This document shows positions 39,411 to 58,956 of a DNA stretch of 64,000 nt, in pieces. Within the stretch, counting starts at the first letter, position 1; the number at the start of each line of letters is the position of its first letter. Source of the DNA: Stichopus chloronotus (taxonomy: Eukaryota; Echinodermata; Holothuroidea; Aspidochirotida; Stichopodidae); contig CM037850.1 of assembly GCA_021234535.1 (NCBI GenBank), forward strand, positions 21,626,446 through 21,690,445. The letters run 5' to 3'. A program made the translations under genes and the position numbers. Below the pieces are notes generated by a model. The model was not told where the DNA came from, made no database searches, and was given only the letters and a program-made list of their open reading frames with translations.

Positions 39411-40733
39411 CACGATGCGATGGACATTGGTCAAAAAGTGATACGAGATTTCAGAAAAAAAAACTGGCCAGTGGGGTTCCACATCATGATATCTAAGCCA
39501 TCAAGACTATTCAGGACAAGAAGAAAACATCTAATTCTTGGTGGCAAAAAGCTATAGGACCAGGAAATGATCTATGCAATGACTATTGGTCTAGCAATCG
39601 AGCAGTATCAATAGATTCTTGTCTTACACAGCATTTGCAATGTGTCCTCCAGTACTGTTTGACTCATCTGGAATAATGCGAGTAGCCCGAACTCAATCTG
39701 AAAACTGTTCTTCAAGAAGCTCTTTCAAAACGTTCCGTTTTTGCAGTTGACACTGCTCTCTGTGATGTGTCAACACTTCTGTGGACCATGAATTGGCCAA
39801 ACAGTACCCTGTGCTTCTTTTTATGCAATCAAGATGTTGGTCATGAAAGCATTGATGGTTGAGAATACTGTTTTAGACAGATGTTTTGAAAACAGCATCC
39901 TGCTCCATTAAAGAGAAGCAAGGAACCACTAAAGCACACATACCACATACCTAGGCTGCCAGCACCATCACCACCAAACAGTTCAATCCTTGGTGTCTGC
40001 AAGAATAAGGTACAATTAAACAAAATGACTGCTGATTCTCTACTGAGTCCTGACGTTTAAGTTCTCTGCCACAAGCAGTATGTTACAATGGGGAATTGTC
40101 TAAAAAGCACAAATTTGAAATCAAGTCACAATAAGCCGATCCTGTTACTGTTGTGTGTGCCATCACAAAGTGCTTCCACAGAGAGAATGTTCAATTTACC
40201 TCAGATGATACAGATGCTTCTTCTCCATTTCAATACATTCCATAAACTGTACAAGTGCTCTGGACATGAACTCCTCAGTTACAATCATTCTATATTAAGA
40301 GCAACTGCGGTAAACACATGGAGAAGGCCAAGATTTTCTGGCAAGGCATGCTCTAACTAGAACTGATACCTCATTTCATTTATTAAAACCAGTATAAATG
40401 GCAAGCATTCATAAAAAGAAGTACAAAAATATTCAGAAATCAAAACAGTATAAATGTTACAACAAAGATTAAATGATTTACAAAAGGTATGCAAGTATAA
40501 AAGTAATGATTAAGATTACTAGAATTTTAATATGCAAAAAAGAAGGCACTGATTAAAACTGCAGAAGAGATACTAAATTATGCATGAATGAGCACTGCAG
40601 CACAATAAAGGAATCAATTCTTGAAAAGTTGGATCCTATATTTTGGCAAGATGGGAGGATTTCTTTGATTTCTTCTTGATTTGTGTAAACGTTCAATAAG
40701 AGGTAAATGAAGTGGGTGATTATTGTCATTTTT
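39411..40733. other. Intergenic, decayed coding-like text, no gene
   Basis: Possible continuation of the remnant at 39153 to about 39860 with several stops. Beyond that no gene is recognised. Confidence 0.4.
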
Positions 40734-41600
40734 GATTCCTTGCCGAAGGCAGAGGAATCTATGCGATGGTGATGTCGTGTGTGTGTGAGGGTGTGTGCAC
40801 GTGTGTGTGTGTGTGTATGTGCGTGTGTGACGCCTGCTTGTAAACACGATATCTCAAGAAGCGTAACTCTAAGTGATATCATACTTGGCATGGAGATTGC
40901 CCTTATTGAGTAGATGATCCCTATTGTTTTTGGTGGAGGTCAAAGGTCATTTGGGGTCACTAGAGGTCAAAAGGTAAATACCTTGAAAATTGCTTGTAAA
41001 CACGATATCTCCAGAATCGTAACTCTGAGTGATCTCATACTTGGCATGAAGGTTGCCCTTATTGAGTAGATGATCCCTATCGTTTTTGGTGGAGGTCAAA
41101 GGTCATTTGGGGTCAACATGGGTCAGATTGTGAAAACCTTGTAAACATGATATCTCAAGAAAGGAAGCTTGTAGAAATCTCATGTCTAGTATGTAGTTTT
41201 ACCATGTTGAGTAGAGGAACCCTATTGTTTTCAGTGGAGGTCAAAGGTCATTTGGGGTCAACAGGGGTCAAATTGTGAAAACCATGGAAACACGATATCT
41301 CAAGAAGAGAAGCTTGAGCAGATGTCATACGAAGTGTGTAGGTGTATCTTATTGAGTGCAAGGGTCACCAGAGGTCAGAAGGTAAATACCTTGAAAATTG
41401 CTTGTAAACACGATATCGCCAGAACAATAAATGTGAGAGATCTCATAGTTAGCGTGTGGTTTGCCCATATCGAGTAGATGATCCCTATTTTTTTTTGGCA
41501 GAGGTGAAAGGTCATTTGGGGTCATGGGAGGTCAAAATGTGCAAAACTTGAATCTACAATATTTAAAGAACTTGTAGTGAATTTTATACTTGTAATGTAG
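40734..41600 (+). mobile_element. HINE-like element, left part with five or six core units
   Basis: The left end GATTCCTTGCCGAAGGC matches 22335 exactly over 17 bp and is followed by a longer TG microsatellite (to about 40830). Tandem cores of about 135-150 bp follow, with CTTGTAAACACGATATCTC and GTGGAGGTCAAAGGTCATTT. The units resemble one another (GGTCATTTGGGGTCA) more than those at 22.3-23.8 kb, consistent with local homogenisation. Confidence 0.72.
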
Positions 41601-42054
41601 AATCCTGTTGTTGATTTGAGAACTTCTTTTAGGACATACCAACATAGTCTCTTTGATAACCATAAAGAAAAGATGAAGACAACATTAAATTTGGTATCAA
41701 AGATTATTATTTGGCAAACCTGTCACTGTCCTCATAAGGACATGTGAGCATTCATGAATTGTAAATTGGAATTGGTTAAATATACCACGGGTTATTAGCT
41801 TTATAAAAAGAACTAAATTACTGATCATTTGGATCAAATACCCTTGAGCATGCATGAACTGTGATTGCTTAATTGAATGAATCAAATTGTAACTGACCCA
41901 CCTCTGTTCAAATTGGTCTCTGTTATCTGACATAATTTATCACAGTTGACTGCCAGTAGAAACCACAATGTCCAGAATAAATCATACAGTCTGTTGAGCC
42001 AGGTGCTTAATGGACTTAACCATTTACTTTATAAACAGTGTCTCTGTTTAGCCC
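41601..42054. other. Intergenic, no gene seen
   Basis: Unclassified AT-rich sequence between the left HINE part and the TTAA MITE. Confidence 0.5.
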
Positions 42055-42058
42055 TTAA

Positions 42059-42402
42059 AGGGAAATAGGGCGTTTGTTTCACAGAAAACAACCATATTTT
42101 TAAAACCATTATTTGTGGACATAGAATGATAGATTATTCAAAATAATGAATTACAGTAGCCTTATTTTCAAGGAATGAGATTCTCACAGATCAGAAATTT
42201 AGTTATTTGTTGCTCAACAATAATTTGTTCACCCAAACTTTTTAAAATTCAAATGATGCATCCGTTACTTATCACATGCATAATGTTTGTGAGGAGATGA
42301 AGCTTTGACAGATATTTATTGATGAGACTGAATGGTTTAACAATGGTTGAAGCAAATTTCTTTGTACGCCATGTTGGTGTATTCTAAACGCCCTATTTCA
42401 CT
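42059..42402 (-). mobile_element. TTAA-flanked MITE, second copy, inverted
   Basis: 344 bp. The left end AGGGAAATAGGGCGTTTG is preceded by TTAA (42055-42058); the right end ATAGGGCGTTT, read on the minus strand, has the duplication mutated to TTAC (42403-42406). Read on the minus strand it matches 18575-18919, sharing GAATACACCAACAT and CATTGTTAAACCATTCAGT. Confidence 0.8.
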
Positions 42403-42759
42403 TTACAGTAGTTCAGGTAAGCTTTGAACAAGTGACTACTGTGTATCGTACCAGGTAAACTTGTACTGTGTGTTGTGTCTTTAAGTAGACTAAAGGCAAA
42501 ATTGCAAGTCATGCTAGATTCTGGTTTAATAGGGTTATCCGTTTTTGCTAATTTTCAAGGACCTCATAGCCATTGGAAAGGGCATCACGCCAAAAAAATA
42601 TGGAAGAGCTGCCACCAATAGCTGTAACTCAACAAAAGAAAGTGCTATAATTTTGATTAAATAAACATGTTTACCTTTTTATCAAGTTATTAGACACGAC
42701 AAAATATAATTTGTTCCCCTGCAGCATCTTATCCGTTTGGGAGTTTTCTCATGTTTGTG

Positions 42760-43088
42760 TAGGTCAAAGGTTATTTGGGGTGACAAAAGGTCAAAACCTT
42801 GTATACATGATATTTTAAGGGTGATAAATGTGAGGGATGTTATACTTAAATTGTGAATTGTTCATATTTAGCATGTTGATGGCCATATAGGGTAGGTGAT
42901 CCCTATTGTTGTAAGTGGAGGTGAAAGGTCATTTTGAGTCACGAGATTTCAAAAGGTTTTGACCTTACTAAGATGGTATCTCAAGTAGGATAACTGTGTG
43001 GGATCTCATGCTTGTCGTGTGGGCGATTCATGTTTGTTACAATATATATCATGAGGCAAGGAATCACTAAGCCTTTTGGCTTTCTAGT
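42760..43088 (+). mobile_element. HINE-like element, right end
   Basis: Two decayed core units (TAGGTCAAAGGTTATTTGGG, GGAGGTGAAAGGTCATTTTG), then GCAAGGAATC (43056-43065), hairpin AAGCCTTTTGGCTT and CTAGT at 43084-43088. This right end matches 23802-23834. It may belong to the element starting at 40734, split by later insertions, or to a separate copy. Confidence 0.65.
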
Positions 43089-43489
43089 TAATTTTAAGCG
43101 TCATTCTTGTAAATTTCGTCTTAGCAGCTGCATTCACAGTATCACAGAGTAATTGGCAATCTAATCCTAATATTCATGAGGTATATTTAAGAAACTTGTT
43201 AACTTTGGTCTTTTCTGCAGTTGAAATGATACCACACAGGCACTGCATAAACAATATGTGTTAGGATATGCAAATTGCAAACATTTTCCTTTGCACGTTT
43301 GTTGAAGAAAGATACAATATAAGCTAAACTTGATACAATAAAATACACCTTTCTTAGCATTTTTGATGTATGACATTTAAAGGTCTACTTTTCATGAATA
43401 CATACCCCGAGATAGTCAGGTTGCGAAGTTTTCTCAACTTCTGATTCATGTATGTTAATCTTTTCATTTCTAGATCCCAATAGGCCCTT

Positions 43490-44700
43490 ATGTTTTATTT
43501 ATGTTAATATTAGCAAAGCACATTTTTTTAGACTTTTTTGGTGTAAGTAATAAGATCTTGTGATCACAGGTTGAGACGATATCAGTGAATGATTGTCGAT
43601 AACGCATCTGATCATCTTAACACAAAGTCTTTGATATTTTGCATGACAATACAGTGTCATCAGCATATTTTGTCACAGAAAGAAAATCATTGGACATGAT
43701 TTTGTCCGTGTATAGAATAAAGAGTAATGCAGACAATGGACCCCCCTGAGGCACACCAACTTTTATTTCAGCGCTTTCTGACAGTATTTTATCCAACTTG
43801 ACTTGCCGTGACCACCCACTTAAGAAATTGGCTAACCAATGTCTAAACCATGGCTCATTGACAAATGTTGATACATCTTTAATTAGCTGGTTTGGTAGCA
43901 CAGTATTAAAAGCACTAGAGAAGTCCAAGAAAAGATCCTTGGATATTGATGTTTCTTTGCAATTAAGAAATGACACAACTTCATCAAGAAATAAAAGTAT
44001 TGCATCAACACATGATACCCCTTTTTTGTAAGCAAACTGACGTTTATCCCCATAAATATCGATACTATCCACTAGCTGAGGAAGGAGAAGCTTCTGCATA
44101 CAATTAAATCCAATGCTGGCTAAGTCAATTGGTCTAAAATTATTAACAGTCATAGGATTCTTTACTTTTGGTACGGGACATGTTAACACACTTTTCCACA
44201 TGTTGGGGATTTTGCTACTTTGTAAGCTTTCCTGAAAAATGGTTGTGTATAGTGGAGCTAATTCAGGAGAAAAAAATTTAAATACCCACCACGGTATGCT
44301 GTCAAATCCACATGCAATACCAGTTTTAACCTTACCAAATTAACGATTTACCAGATCAGCATTTAGGTTAGGACAAAAACTATCCTTCATTTCTGGTAAC
44401 GTTACAGGAATGTCTTTGCTTATAGAATCATTGAAACGTTTGAAGTGTTCAATTAGTTCCCTTCCTAGATTTTTGTCAATGCGAATCTGATCCTCACCAG
44501 TTACATCTTCATCAGCCTTTATAACATTCCAGAGAGTATAAGAGATCTCATCTATTTATGCAAAGGTGTTGCTGCTTACTTTATGTACATACTTGTTAAT
44601 TGTCCTTTGTATCCGATTCCTCTCCCTATTATTTCCATCTATGATTGCCTTCTTTTTGTCTTCTTCCAGTTGTTTGATGTAGTTGTCTGGGGTTTTCTCT
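43490..44700 (-). mobile_element. Decayed non-LTR retrotransposon, reverse transcriptase region
   Basis: An intact 194-codon frame (43617-44201) shows RT motifs in order: NNFRPIDLASI, a DFSSAFNTVLP block, VGVPQGGPLSALLFILY and the catalytic KYADDTVL. The same frame extends upstream with text typical of the region before the RT (GIACGFDSIPWWVFKFFSPE) but has in-frame stops near 44340 and 44555. Weak RT-thumb-like text continues to about 43490. DFSSAFNT recalls the CR1/Rex1 side of non-LTR elements. Dead copy; no endonuclease was identified. Confidence 0.85.
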
Positions 44701-44992
44701 TCAGCATATCTAGATTTGCAACACTCTTTGTTGGTATGCAAACACAGCAATGTATAATGTTGTAGAGAAAGGTTGCACTCAAGGCTCTTCAACCCTTTGG
44801 TCCAGAGAGTCTGTCCATTGATGCTAAAGCTTGAGCCAATATTCATCACGTCTGCAGCTCTGCAACTGCTTTCTTCATCACTGGCTTTGGTAAGACGTTT
44901 CCCGACTAAGTACATGACCAAGTGTCACTTAACAATGTGGAGGGAGAAAACGAGCCTGCAGCAGAGATCTATCACATTGTGTAGCCCTCCAT

Positions 44993-45187
44993 TCACAACT
45001 GAGGCAAGCAATGGGAATATCTAAAGAGTCCAGTGCCAATCTCACTGAGAGCTGTGATGGGCACATTCCCTTCAATGAACCCGGCAAAGGACCATGGTGA
45101 GAGCAAGACAGCTATGTTATGACACCTGTCCATCACACCCTTTACACACCAGGGACACAACTGGTGCGTGATGAAATTTTCGAGATG
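44993..45187 (-). pseudogene. Unassigned coding-like remnant
   Basis: The minus strand reads an uninterrupted coding-looking stretch with LCPWCVKGVMDRCHNIAV, LSPWSFAGFIEGNVPI and TALSEIGTGLFRYSHC, ending in TGA at 44993-44995. A further open minus frame (44556-44921) follows and runs into the RT region, so both may be the upstream part of the same retrotransposon. No family recognised. Confidence 0.3.
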
Positions 45188-45462
45188 GTATGTTTTTTTT
45201 TTGTTTTGCTTGTGGAAACTAGCCCATTGTGTCTCAATTCACAGATCAAAAGACTTAAGGTCACCAGATGAGGATGGAGATGAGTAAGAAAATGGTAGTG
45301 ATGATGGTTAAGAATTCCACAGTAAGAAATCACCAAAACACAAAAAAGACAAAATGGATTTGAGGTCTAGTATGGTACCATTGCTCCCCTGTATTGTATT
45401 GTCTTTAGAAGTGTTGAAATTGAATATGAAATTTCTGTGAAACGTCTTACGTGATATACCCC

Positions 45463-45630
45463 ACTGCTGCGGCCCAGTGGATAAAGGGGGTGGCATGTGA
45501 AGCAATGAAGCTCAGCAACCGAGAGGTGTGGGATTCGATTCCTAGTCGGTTCACAGTAATGTGAGCTTATGTTCAAGAGTATAAGGGATTCCCATCTGAA
45601 CTGACCTTGTGAAATAAATAACAAATTTGA
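45463..45630 (+). mobile_element. tRNA-derived SINE
   Basis: A tRNA-like head runs from 45463 to about 45556 with an A box (GGCCCAGTGGATAAAGG) and a B box (GGATTCGATTCCT). An unrelated tail follows and ends in A-rich GAAATAAATAACAAA. The head does not close into an intact cloverleaf (the anticodon arm is degenerate), so it is a retroposon, not a tRNA gene. Confidence 0.7.
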
Positions 45631-46440
45631 TCCAACATTGTTAAGTTGTGATGTGAAGTTGTAACATGCATGTCATGAGATTCTTCCACACTTGCGTGTT
45701 CGCTTACCATCGAAACTATTTGCCCTTCATTGCATGAATATCAGCTTTTACAATTGTTTAACTGTCAGTGGTGTGTTCTGGGCTTTCTGTGAAGGGTGAT
45801 GTGATTTGGACTTCGGTTCTTGACTGTCAGTGGCATGTTTTGGCCTGAAGTTACACCACCATGCATATGTCACTGTTAGCAACAAAATTTCAGAACAGAA
45901 TTATGTCATTAACTTCAGTACCAGAAAGAGGAGAATTATACATTAACTTCAAAATAGTTTTCATTCAGGTACTTCTTTTTCTTCAAGGTTTTGTACACAT
46001 TTTTTCTTGATATTTATTATAGTACAAATATATTAACATATAGCATACAATGCTCAATTTATTTCTACACTCAATGAAGATTCATAGTGAGGATTCTCTG
46101 GCTTAAGTGTACAACATATACATAGAAATAAGCTGCCAACATGTATATGTTACATAAGAAAATTGACGAGTTCCAAATCTGAGATTTGATGACAATTGAA
46201 TACAACTGAAAATCTTTCAATGTTTTGTGTTTGGATTTTTGGACAAAATTTAGGCTGCAAGAGGATACAGTTCTATTTTAACAACACAGACCAACTGCAA
46301 GGTATCAATCTATATTCAGTTGAGCAGGTAATTACTGTTCATCAATCCTATTACCATCTAGCCATTCAACCAACTACCCATTTATACACCTTACCATGAA
46401 TACTACCAGCTAGCCATCCATATTTCAAGCATAACACCAA
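45631..46440. other. Intergenic, no gene seen
   Basis: No domain-bearing frame. GACTGTCAGTGG(C/T) phrases are duplicated near 45762 and 45822. Confidence 0.55.
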
Positions 46441-46645
46441 CCCACTGACCCACCCACACCTTACCATGCACCCACTCACACCTTACCATGCACCCACCCA
46501 CACCTTACCATGCACCCACCCACACCCTACTATGCACCCACTCACACCTTACCATGCACCCACCCTCACCTTACCATTCACCCACCCACACCCTACTATG
46601 CACCCACCCACACCTTACCATGCACCCACCCACACCTTACCATGC
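46441..46645. repeat. 22-bp minisatellite
   Basis: Nine units of CACACCTTACCATGCACCCA followed by CC. The phrase ACTNCCAGCTAGCCATCCAT followed by ATTTCAAGCATAACACC stands on both sides (about 46401 and 46648), so the array lies within a larger duplication. Confidence 0.92.
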
Positions 46646-47560
46646 ATACTGCCAGCTAGCCATCCATATTTCAAGCATAACACCCACACAGGGTGCTGGT
46701 CACTCATGTACTAGAAATGCTGTACCTTTCTGTGAAAATCATAATCAACAAAAAGGTAATGTTGCTTTTACTTTTTGGGGTTCTTGGTTTTCTTTTTATC
46801 ACCACATTTACAGCATGCCACAAAAAAATCACAATGCTTTTACTTTTAAACAGACAGAAGAAACAGATTTGAAGTAATGTTGCCACCAACTGATGTCTCA
46901 TTATTATTTATAGATCTTGTACAAACATATTGATCATTTTATGGCAAGAAAGGCAGTACGTGATATAAAGTACCAGTAATTAATTGAAGGGCAGTATATG
47001 TGATGTAAAGTTTCAATACTCAATTGTTGCTTACAATTCATTTCAGTGATGAAAGAATGATAACCAACATTCACATTCTATTGTGACTTCAATTAAATAG
47101 TATCACGATCAGGAAAAAAAGACAAACTATTAGACTCAATCCCCCTTTTCCTTCTCTGCCAAAAATACAATAAAAAAAGAAAGCATGTAACATGATATTG
47201 AAACCAAAACAATAGAGGAAAATAATAAAATCTCATCATTCTGTGAAAATACTCAAAATTTTCAGAGTTATTTTCTGATTTAAGTTGAATCTCCAGCAAT
47301 AATGAAAACAGCATGACATATTGCACCAAAAAAGGCTTTCCTGGGGATGTATTCTGCAATCAAAGCATAATTCCACAATGAAATACAATTAAGCTCAAGA
47401 ACTCAACCATGAAACTGATGAATACCAACGTAAAGCTTGCTGCTGTTCCTTCCATTCTCTCATTTTTTCCTATTGACATTACCAATGGATACTGCTACAT
47501 TGAGTTTGTAAGATTTCATATCTTTACTTTATGATCTATATATTTTGCTTCCGTATAGCA
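46646..47560. other. Intergenic, no gene seen
   Basis: Minus frame 47093-47359 is hydrophobic and phenylalanine-rich but unassigned; not called. Confidence 0.5.
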
Positions 47561-47757
47561 GAATTTTTAACTAGTTCTTCTACTTGATTGATAGCAAAGA
47601 AGCAGAAAGACGCAGAGTAGCTCATATTACCTAAGTGTACACAGGGATCCATTATTTTAATGACACATGTGAAAGAATTTTTGACAGGCTGTGGAAGGGA
47701 CTACACGTAAGTGGTTGGGAGGATTGAAACTGCCTGGGAGTCTTTTTGTCTTTAATG
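47561..47757 (+). repeat. Interspersed repeat, copy 2
   Basis: Matches 17788-17985 over about 200 bp in the same orientation. Both copies end at TTTTTGTCTTTAA. Confidence 0.7.
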
Positions 47758-48202
47758 AACACTTACACTCGTATTAAACCTCTAGTAGTTTCTGGAGACT
47801 CGATGTGAACTTTGAAGATAATGACACATCACATTGGAATTAAGTGAATCAGTTTTTACTGTGCTAAATTTTTGGCTGATGCACAAGTTAATTCTAATCA
47901 TCGTCATTGTCACATTGACATATCAGTTCTAGTGCTGTGCTACTTACTTCATATGCTGTAGTGACTACTATCCTATGTAGCTCTGTGCATGTGGAGGGAG
48001 CGGGACTTCACTGGCTCCCCCCCCCCCCCCCAAATGATGATGAGAAGGACCAAAATCCATTCAGTCACATGATGATGAGATAGCTAAGTCCATACAATCA
48101 TACTTTAACATCAGAATTCTGGCCAGTTTTTTTCAACCAGAGAACAGAATAAGTTTATCAAATTCTGAAGGCACTGTTGCAGTCAGAAAGTGAACTCCTC
48201 TT

Positions 48203-48379
48203 CTAGTGTGGCTCTGGTGGCTCTGGAGGCTCTTGCTTCAATTCAGAATTTTTTTCTGATGGAAAATACTTTATACTAAAACTATGAATGTCAACTTGAT
48301 CGTCAGTCAGATCAGCCTTGAACTTAAAGATCAGTCTCTCTTTATAAACCTCACTCACCACTGTCCCCACCCCCACCGG
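48203..48379 (-). CDS. Possible C-terminal exon of an unrecognised gene
   Basis: The minus strand reads about 48-58 coding-looking codons, including EVYKERLIFKFKADLTDD, QVDIHSFSIKYFPSEKN and a proline-rich end QEPPEPPEPH, then TAG at 48203-48205. An in-frame TAG lies directly upstream; possible acceptors are at 48380 (TATAG) or 48350 (GTGAG), both with poor pyrimidine tracts. It lies 1.7 kb beyond the SVIP stop on the same strand. No family recognised. Confidence 0.3.
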   Translation of the reverse strand, partial: PVGVGTVVSEVYKERLIFKFKADLTDDQVDIHSFSIKYFPSEKNSELKQEPPEPPEPH

Positions 48380-49012
48380 CTATACTAATATCACTCACAT
48401 ACAACTATCCTACAAGGATGAATTTTACTTTTTGAATGCTTTTGCCTCAAGAATTTAAATAAGTTCACACTTAGTAAAGATAATAAAATTGATGCAGTAA
48501 AACTGCTGAAGTCATCCTTCACAAAGATCTAAGTCAAAAACAAGAACCCAAAAGCACTTTGGTTCCTTGTATGAAGATGCTTTAACTTTAAACCCAGTCT
48601 CAGATAAGGAGGTCTGAAATTGCAGAGAAGTGGCAAAATCAAGGTCATTAGCATCCTTCCTATTATACATCAAGGTTTCCTGATACCATAGAGTACTTTC
48701 TTTTTTTTTTTTGGGGGGGGAGGGCAATAATCAATCAAGATTGACCACGCCCTGATGATGTGGATGGAAATATTCATTTACTAAAAGTACAATACAGCAG
48801 GTTTGTGTGTATACCTTCTATGCAGAAGCAATGACAACAGCAACTTGCATACCTGTGCATATATATGCTGAGTCTGTATCAGCACAACCTGGGCTGCTGC
48901 ACTTACTTTAATGTGTTTTCACAAAAATGTCAAAGACTTAGGAGCATCATAGGAGGGTAGTATAATTGGATTTTTGGTTTGTTCTAACAAGACCTATCAA
49001 TTCATCACAGAA
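48380..49012. other. Intergenic, no supported gene
   Basis: The minus frame at 48512-48727 contains a stretch after a fair acceptor-like TCTGCAATTTCAG (minus, near 48618), but no donor or family was identified. A T14-G8 junction lies near 48700. Confidence 0.45.
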
Positions 49013-49057
49013 AGGTCACAAAGGTCAAATGAGGTCAAATGGGGTCAAATAAGGTCA
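49013..49057. repeat. Five AGGTCA-type direct repeats
   Basis: AGGTCA at 49013, 49022, 49032 and 49052, and GGGTCA at 49042, separated by 3, 4, 4 and 4 bp. This is a decayed piece of the HINE core whose half-site spacing matches DR3 and DR4 nuclear-receptor elements. Function is not demonstrated. Confidence 0.7.
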
Positions 49058-50097
49058 TTGTATGCACTTCACATAATGTTTTGTTGGAGAGATATCAACA
49101 AAACATCACTTTAAGAACTCTTGTCCCTTTCATATTAATGACATTAATGTTACTGTATTTCTACTACCAACCTATCCTATCCTGAAATTATGTCATCATT
49201 TGAACAATGGACACTAAGTTAGAGCACCTCAAAGAAATTCACTGTTTTTGCCCTGGTGATCCCAAATGACCTTGGCCTCCACAAAAAAAATGTCAATGTC
49301 AGGCACATACACCTGTAGCAACTTCAAAAAACATTCACCACTCAGTTACCATCACATAACATACCTCGCATTCTTATCTGTCACACATATACACACTCGC
49401 CATAGTGAGTGCACAGGTTCCTGCTACTGCAATTAAACTTGAGTGGCAATTTTAGTGCCAAGGCTCTCTACGATGGATATCAGAAAGGAGAGTTGGGGGG
49501 GGGGGGCATTGTCTTATACATGTCCAGGAATGCGCAGAGCAAATGACAAAAACCTCAATTGTGGGCCGAGACATTCTATCTCACTCCTAGAACAACAAAC
49601 TCAGGACTGTGGTATGACGAAGAGGTGAACAAATACTACACAAAAAAAAAACAAAAAAAACAAGAAATAAGCACAGTAGGCCTGAATCAAAGAAAAAGAA
49701 AGGAAAAACATTACGTTTAATATTTATCAAAACTTCCAGAAGAGAGATCATCTTTTTGCCTACTCTAGTCAGCCATCCCATAACTCCAGAAGATTACTGT
49801 AGTAGCTAATAAGCCATATCATCAAATCAGTGTTAAATCAAGTGAATCATAGTAACGGTTGCATACCAAAATCTATTGTTGACATGTAGTATATACACTG
49901 AAGGATATAGCATTTGGTTAGCTCATTCGGATCACAGAATTTGTAAGGACATGCACCGCACACGTCGACCACCCTGGCCTGCAAGTGTAGCGTTGGACAT
50001 GAGCATACCAACAAGCCTCCTTCTTCCACAACTGAGTCATGCAAAAGTAGGTTGATCTTTGGAAATATTTACACATCAAAGCTCTTCCATCTTGTGA
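49058..50097. other. Downstream of SVIP stop, includes its presumed 3' UTR
   Basis: No supported gene. I found no canonical AATAAA on the minus strand in the first 400 bp after the SVIP stop. Confidence 0.5.
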
Positions 50098-58014
<7,917 letters not shown>

Positions 58015-58107
58015 CTGTAAGAGATAAAAAGAAATGAAGGCAATAATTAACATGCATGATCTAAGTGTGAATCTTGCTATTGACTGAGGAAACAACTGAA
58101 ACATAGT

Positions 58108-58956
58108 CAGGGATGATCCTTAAGCAACTGAAAATGGTTGTCCCAAGGACAACCAGCTGCAAAAATTTGGTTGTCCTCCCAAAAATTTGGTCGCCCTCCA
58201 CAACGGACATATAAAAACAAGAAATGTGCAAGATGTGTATTTTGCACAGTCAAGACCATGTTTTTATTTGTCTTTCTTATACAGGTTGAAACTTTCCACA
58301 GCTAAATTATACTACTGACTTGTAACTTAAAAGTAATGCTCAGGGTTTATCCAAAGGGAAGGGGGAGGTTTCCAGAAGGAGGCTGGTAAAATTCCACCTT
58401 TTCACTTTGATAATAAAAAAATGTCATTATCTAGAATCATTGATGCTGTAAAGTATATATCATATAGAAGAAAATCTCTGTATAATATATGTTTGTTTCA
58501 AATCAAAATATGATACATTACTAATCTTGAACGGTACTATCACTATTTAGAAAATTCATACCAGCTCTCCTTGCACGTAGCACATATGGCTGAATTCTTC
58601 GACTGCGATTCATCTATCTGGTACTCGCTGTGTACTGTATGTGCATGTCTGGTACAGTAAAATCAGTTGAAACATGATCGTACACTGAGGCTGTTTGTTT
58701 GGCTTTTTACGTACCGTGGATTTCAGGTTGTTTTGGCGGTTTTTTGTGAAAGAAAACAGATGTTTTGGAATGGAGTTCATGCATGTTAAATATTTTGGTT
58801 GCATCTCAGTGTTGAGTTGTAAGCATTACGTCACAATATAAATGACCAGGGGTAGAATTTGGTCGTCCAAAGGACAACCTGAGGTAGTAACTTTGGTCGT
58901 CCTACAGAAATTTTGGTCGTCTCGGACGACCGGACGACCGCTACATTTCATCCCTG
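58108..58956. mobile_element. GTCGTCC-rich non-autonomous transposon, copy 2
   Basis: 849 bp from CAGGGATGA to TCATCCCTG, same orientation and nearly identical to 31538-32323. It has one extra internal segment of about 68 bp (58511-58580) that is missing or deleted in copy 1. It is flanked by ATAGT on both sides (58103-58107, 58957-58961). It lies just upstream of SVIP exon 2, presumably in intron 1. Confidence 0.85.

Noticed and set aside
40553..40891. Minus frame with a His-Thr repeat
   Set aside because: Translation of the TG microsatellite in the HINE-like left end.
45463..45556. tRNA gene
   Set aside because: A and B boxes are present, but the anticodon arm and acceptor stem do not close and a SINE-type tail follows.
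46466..46877. Pro/His/Thr-rich plus frames
   Set aside because: Translation of the 22-bp minisatellite in two frames.
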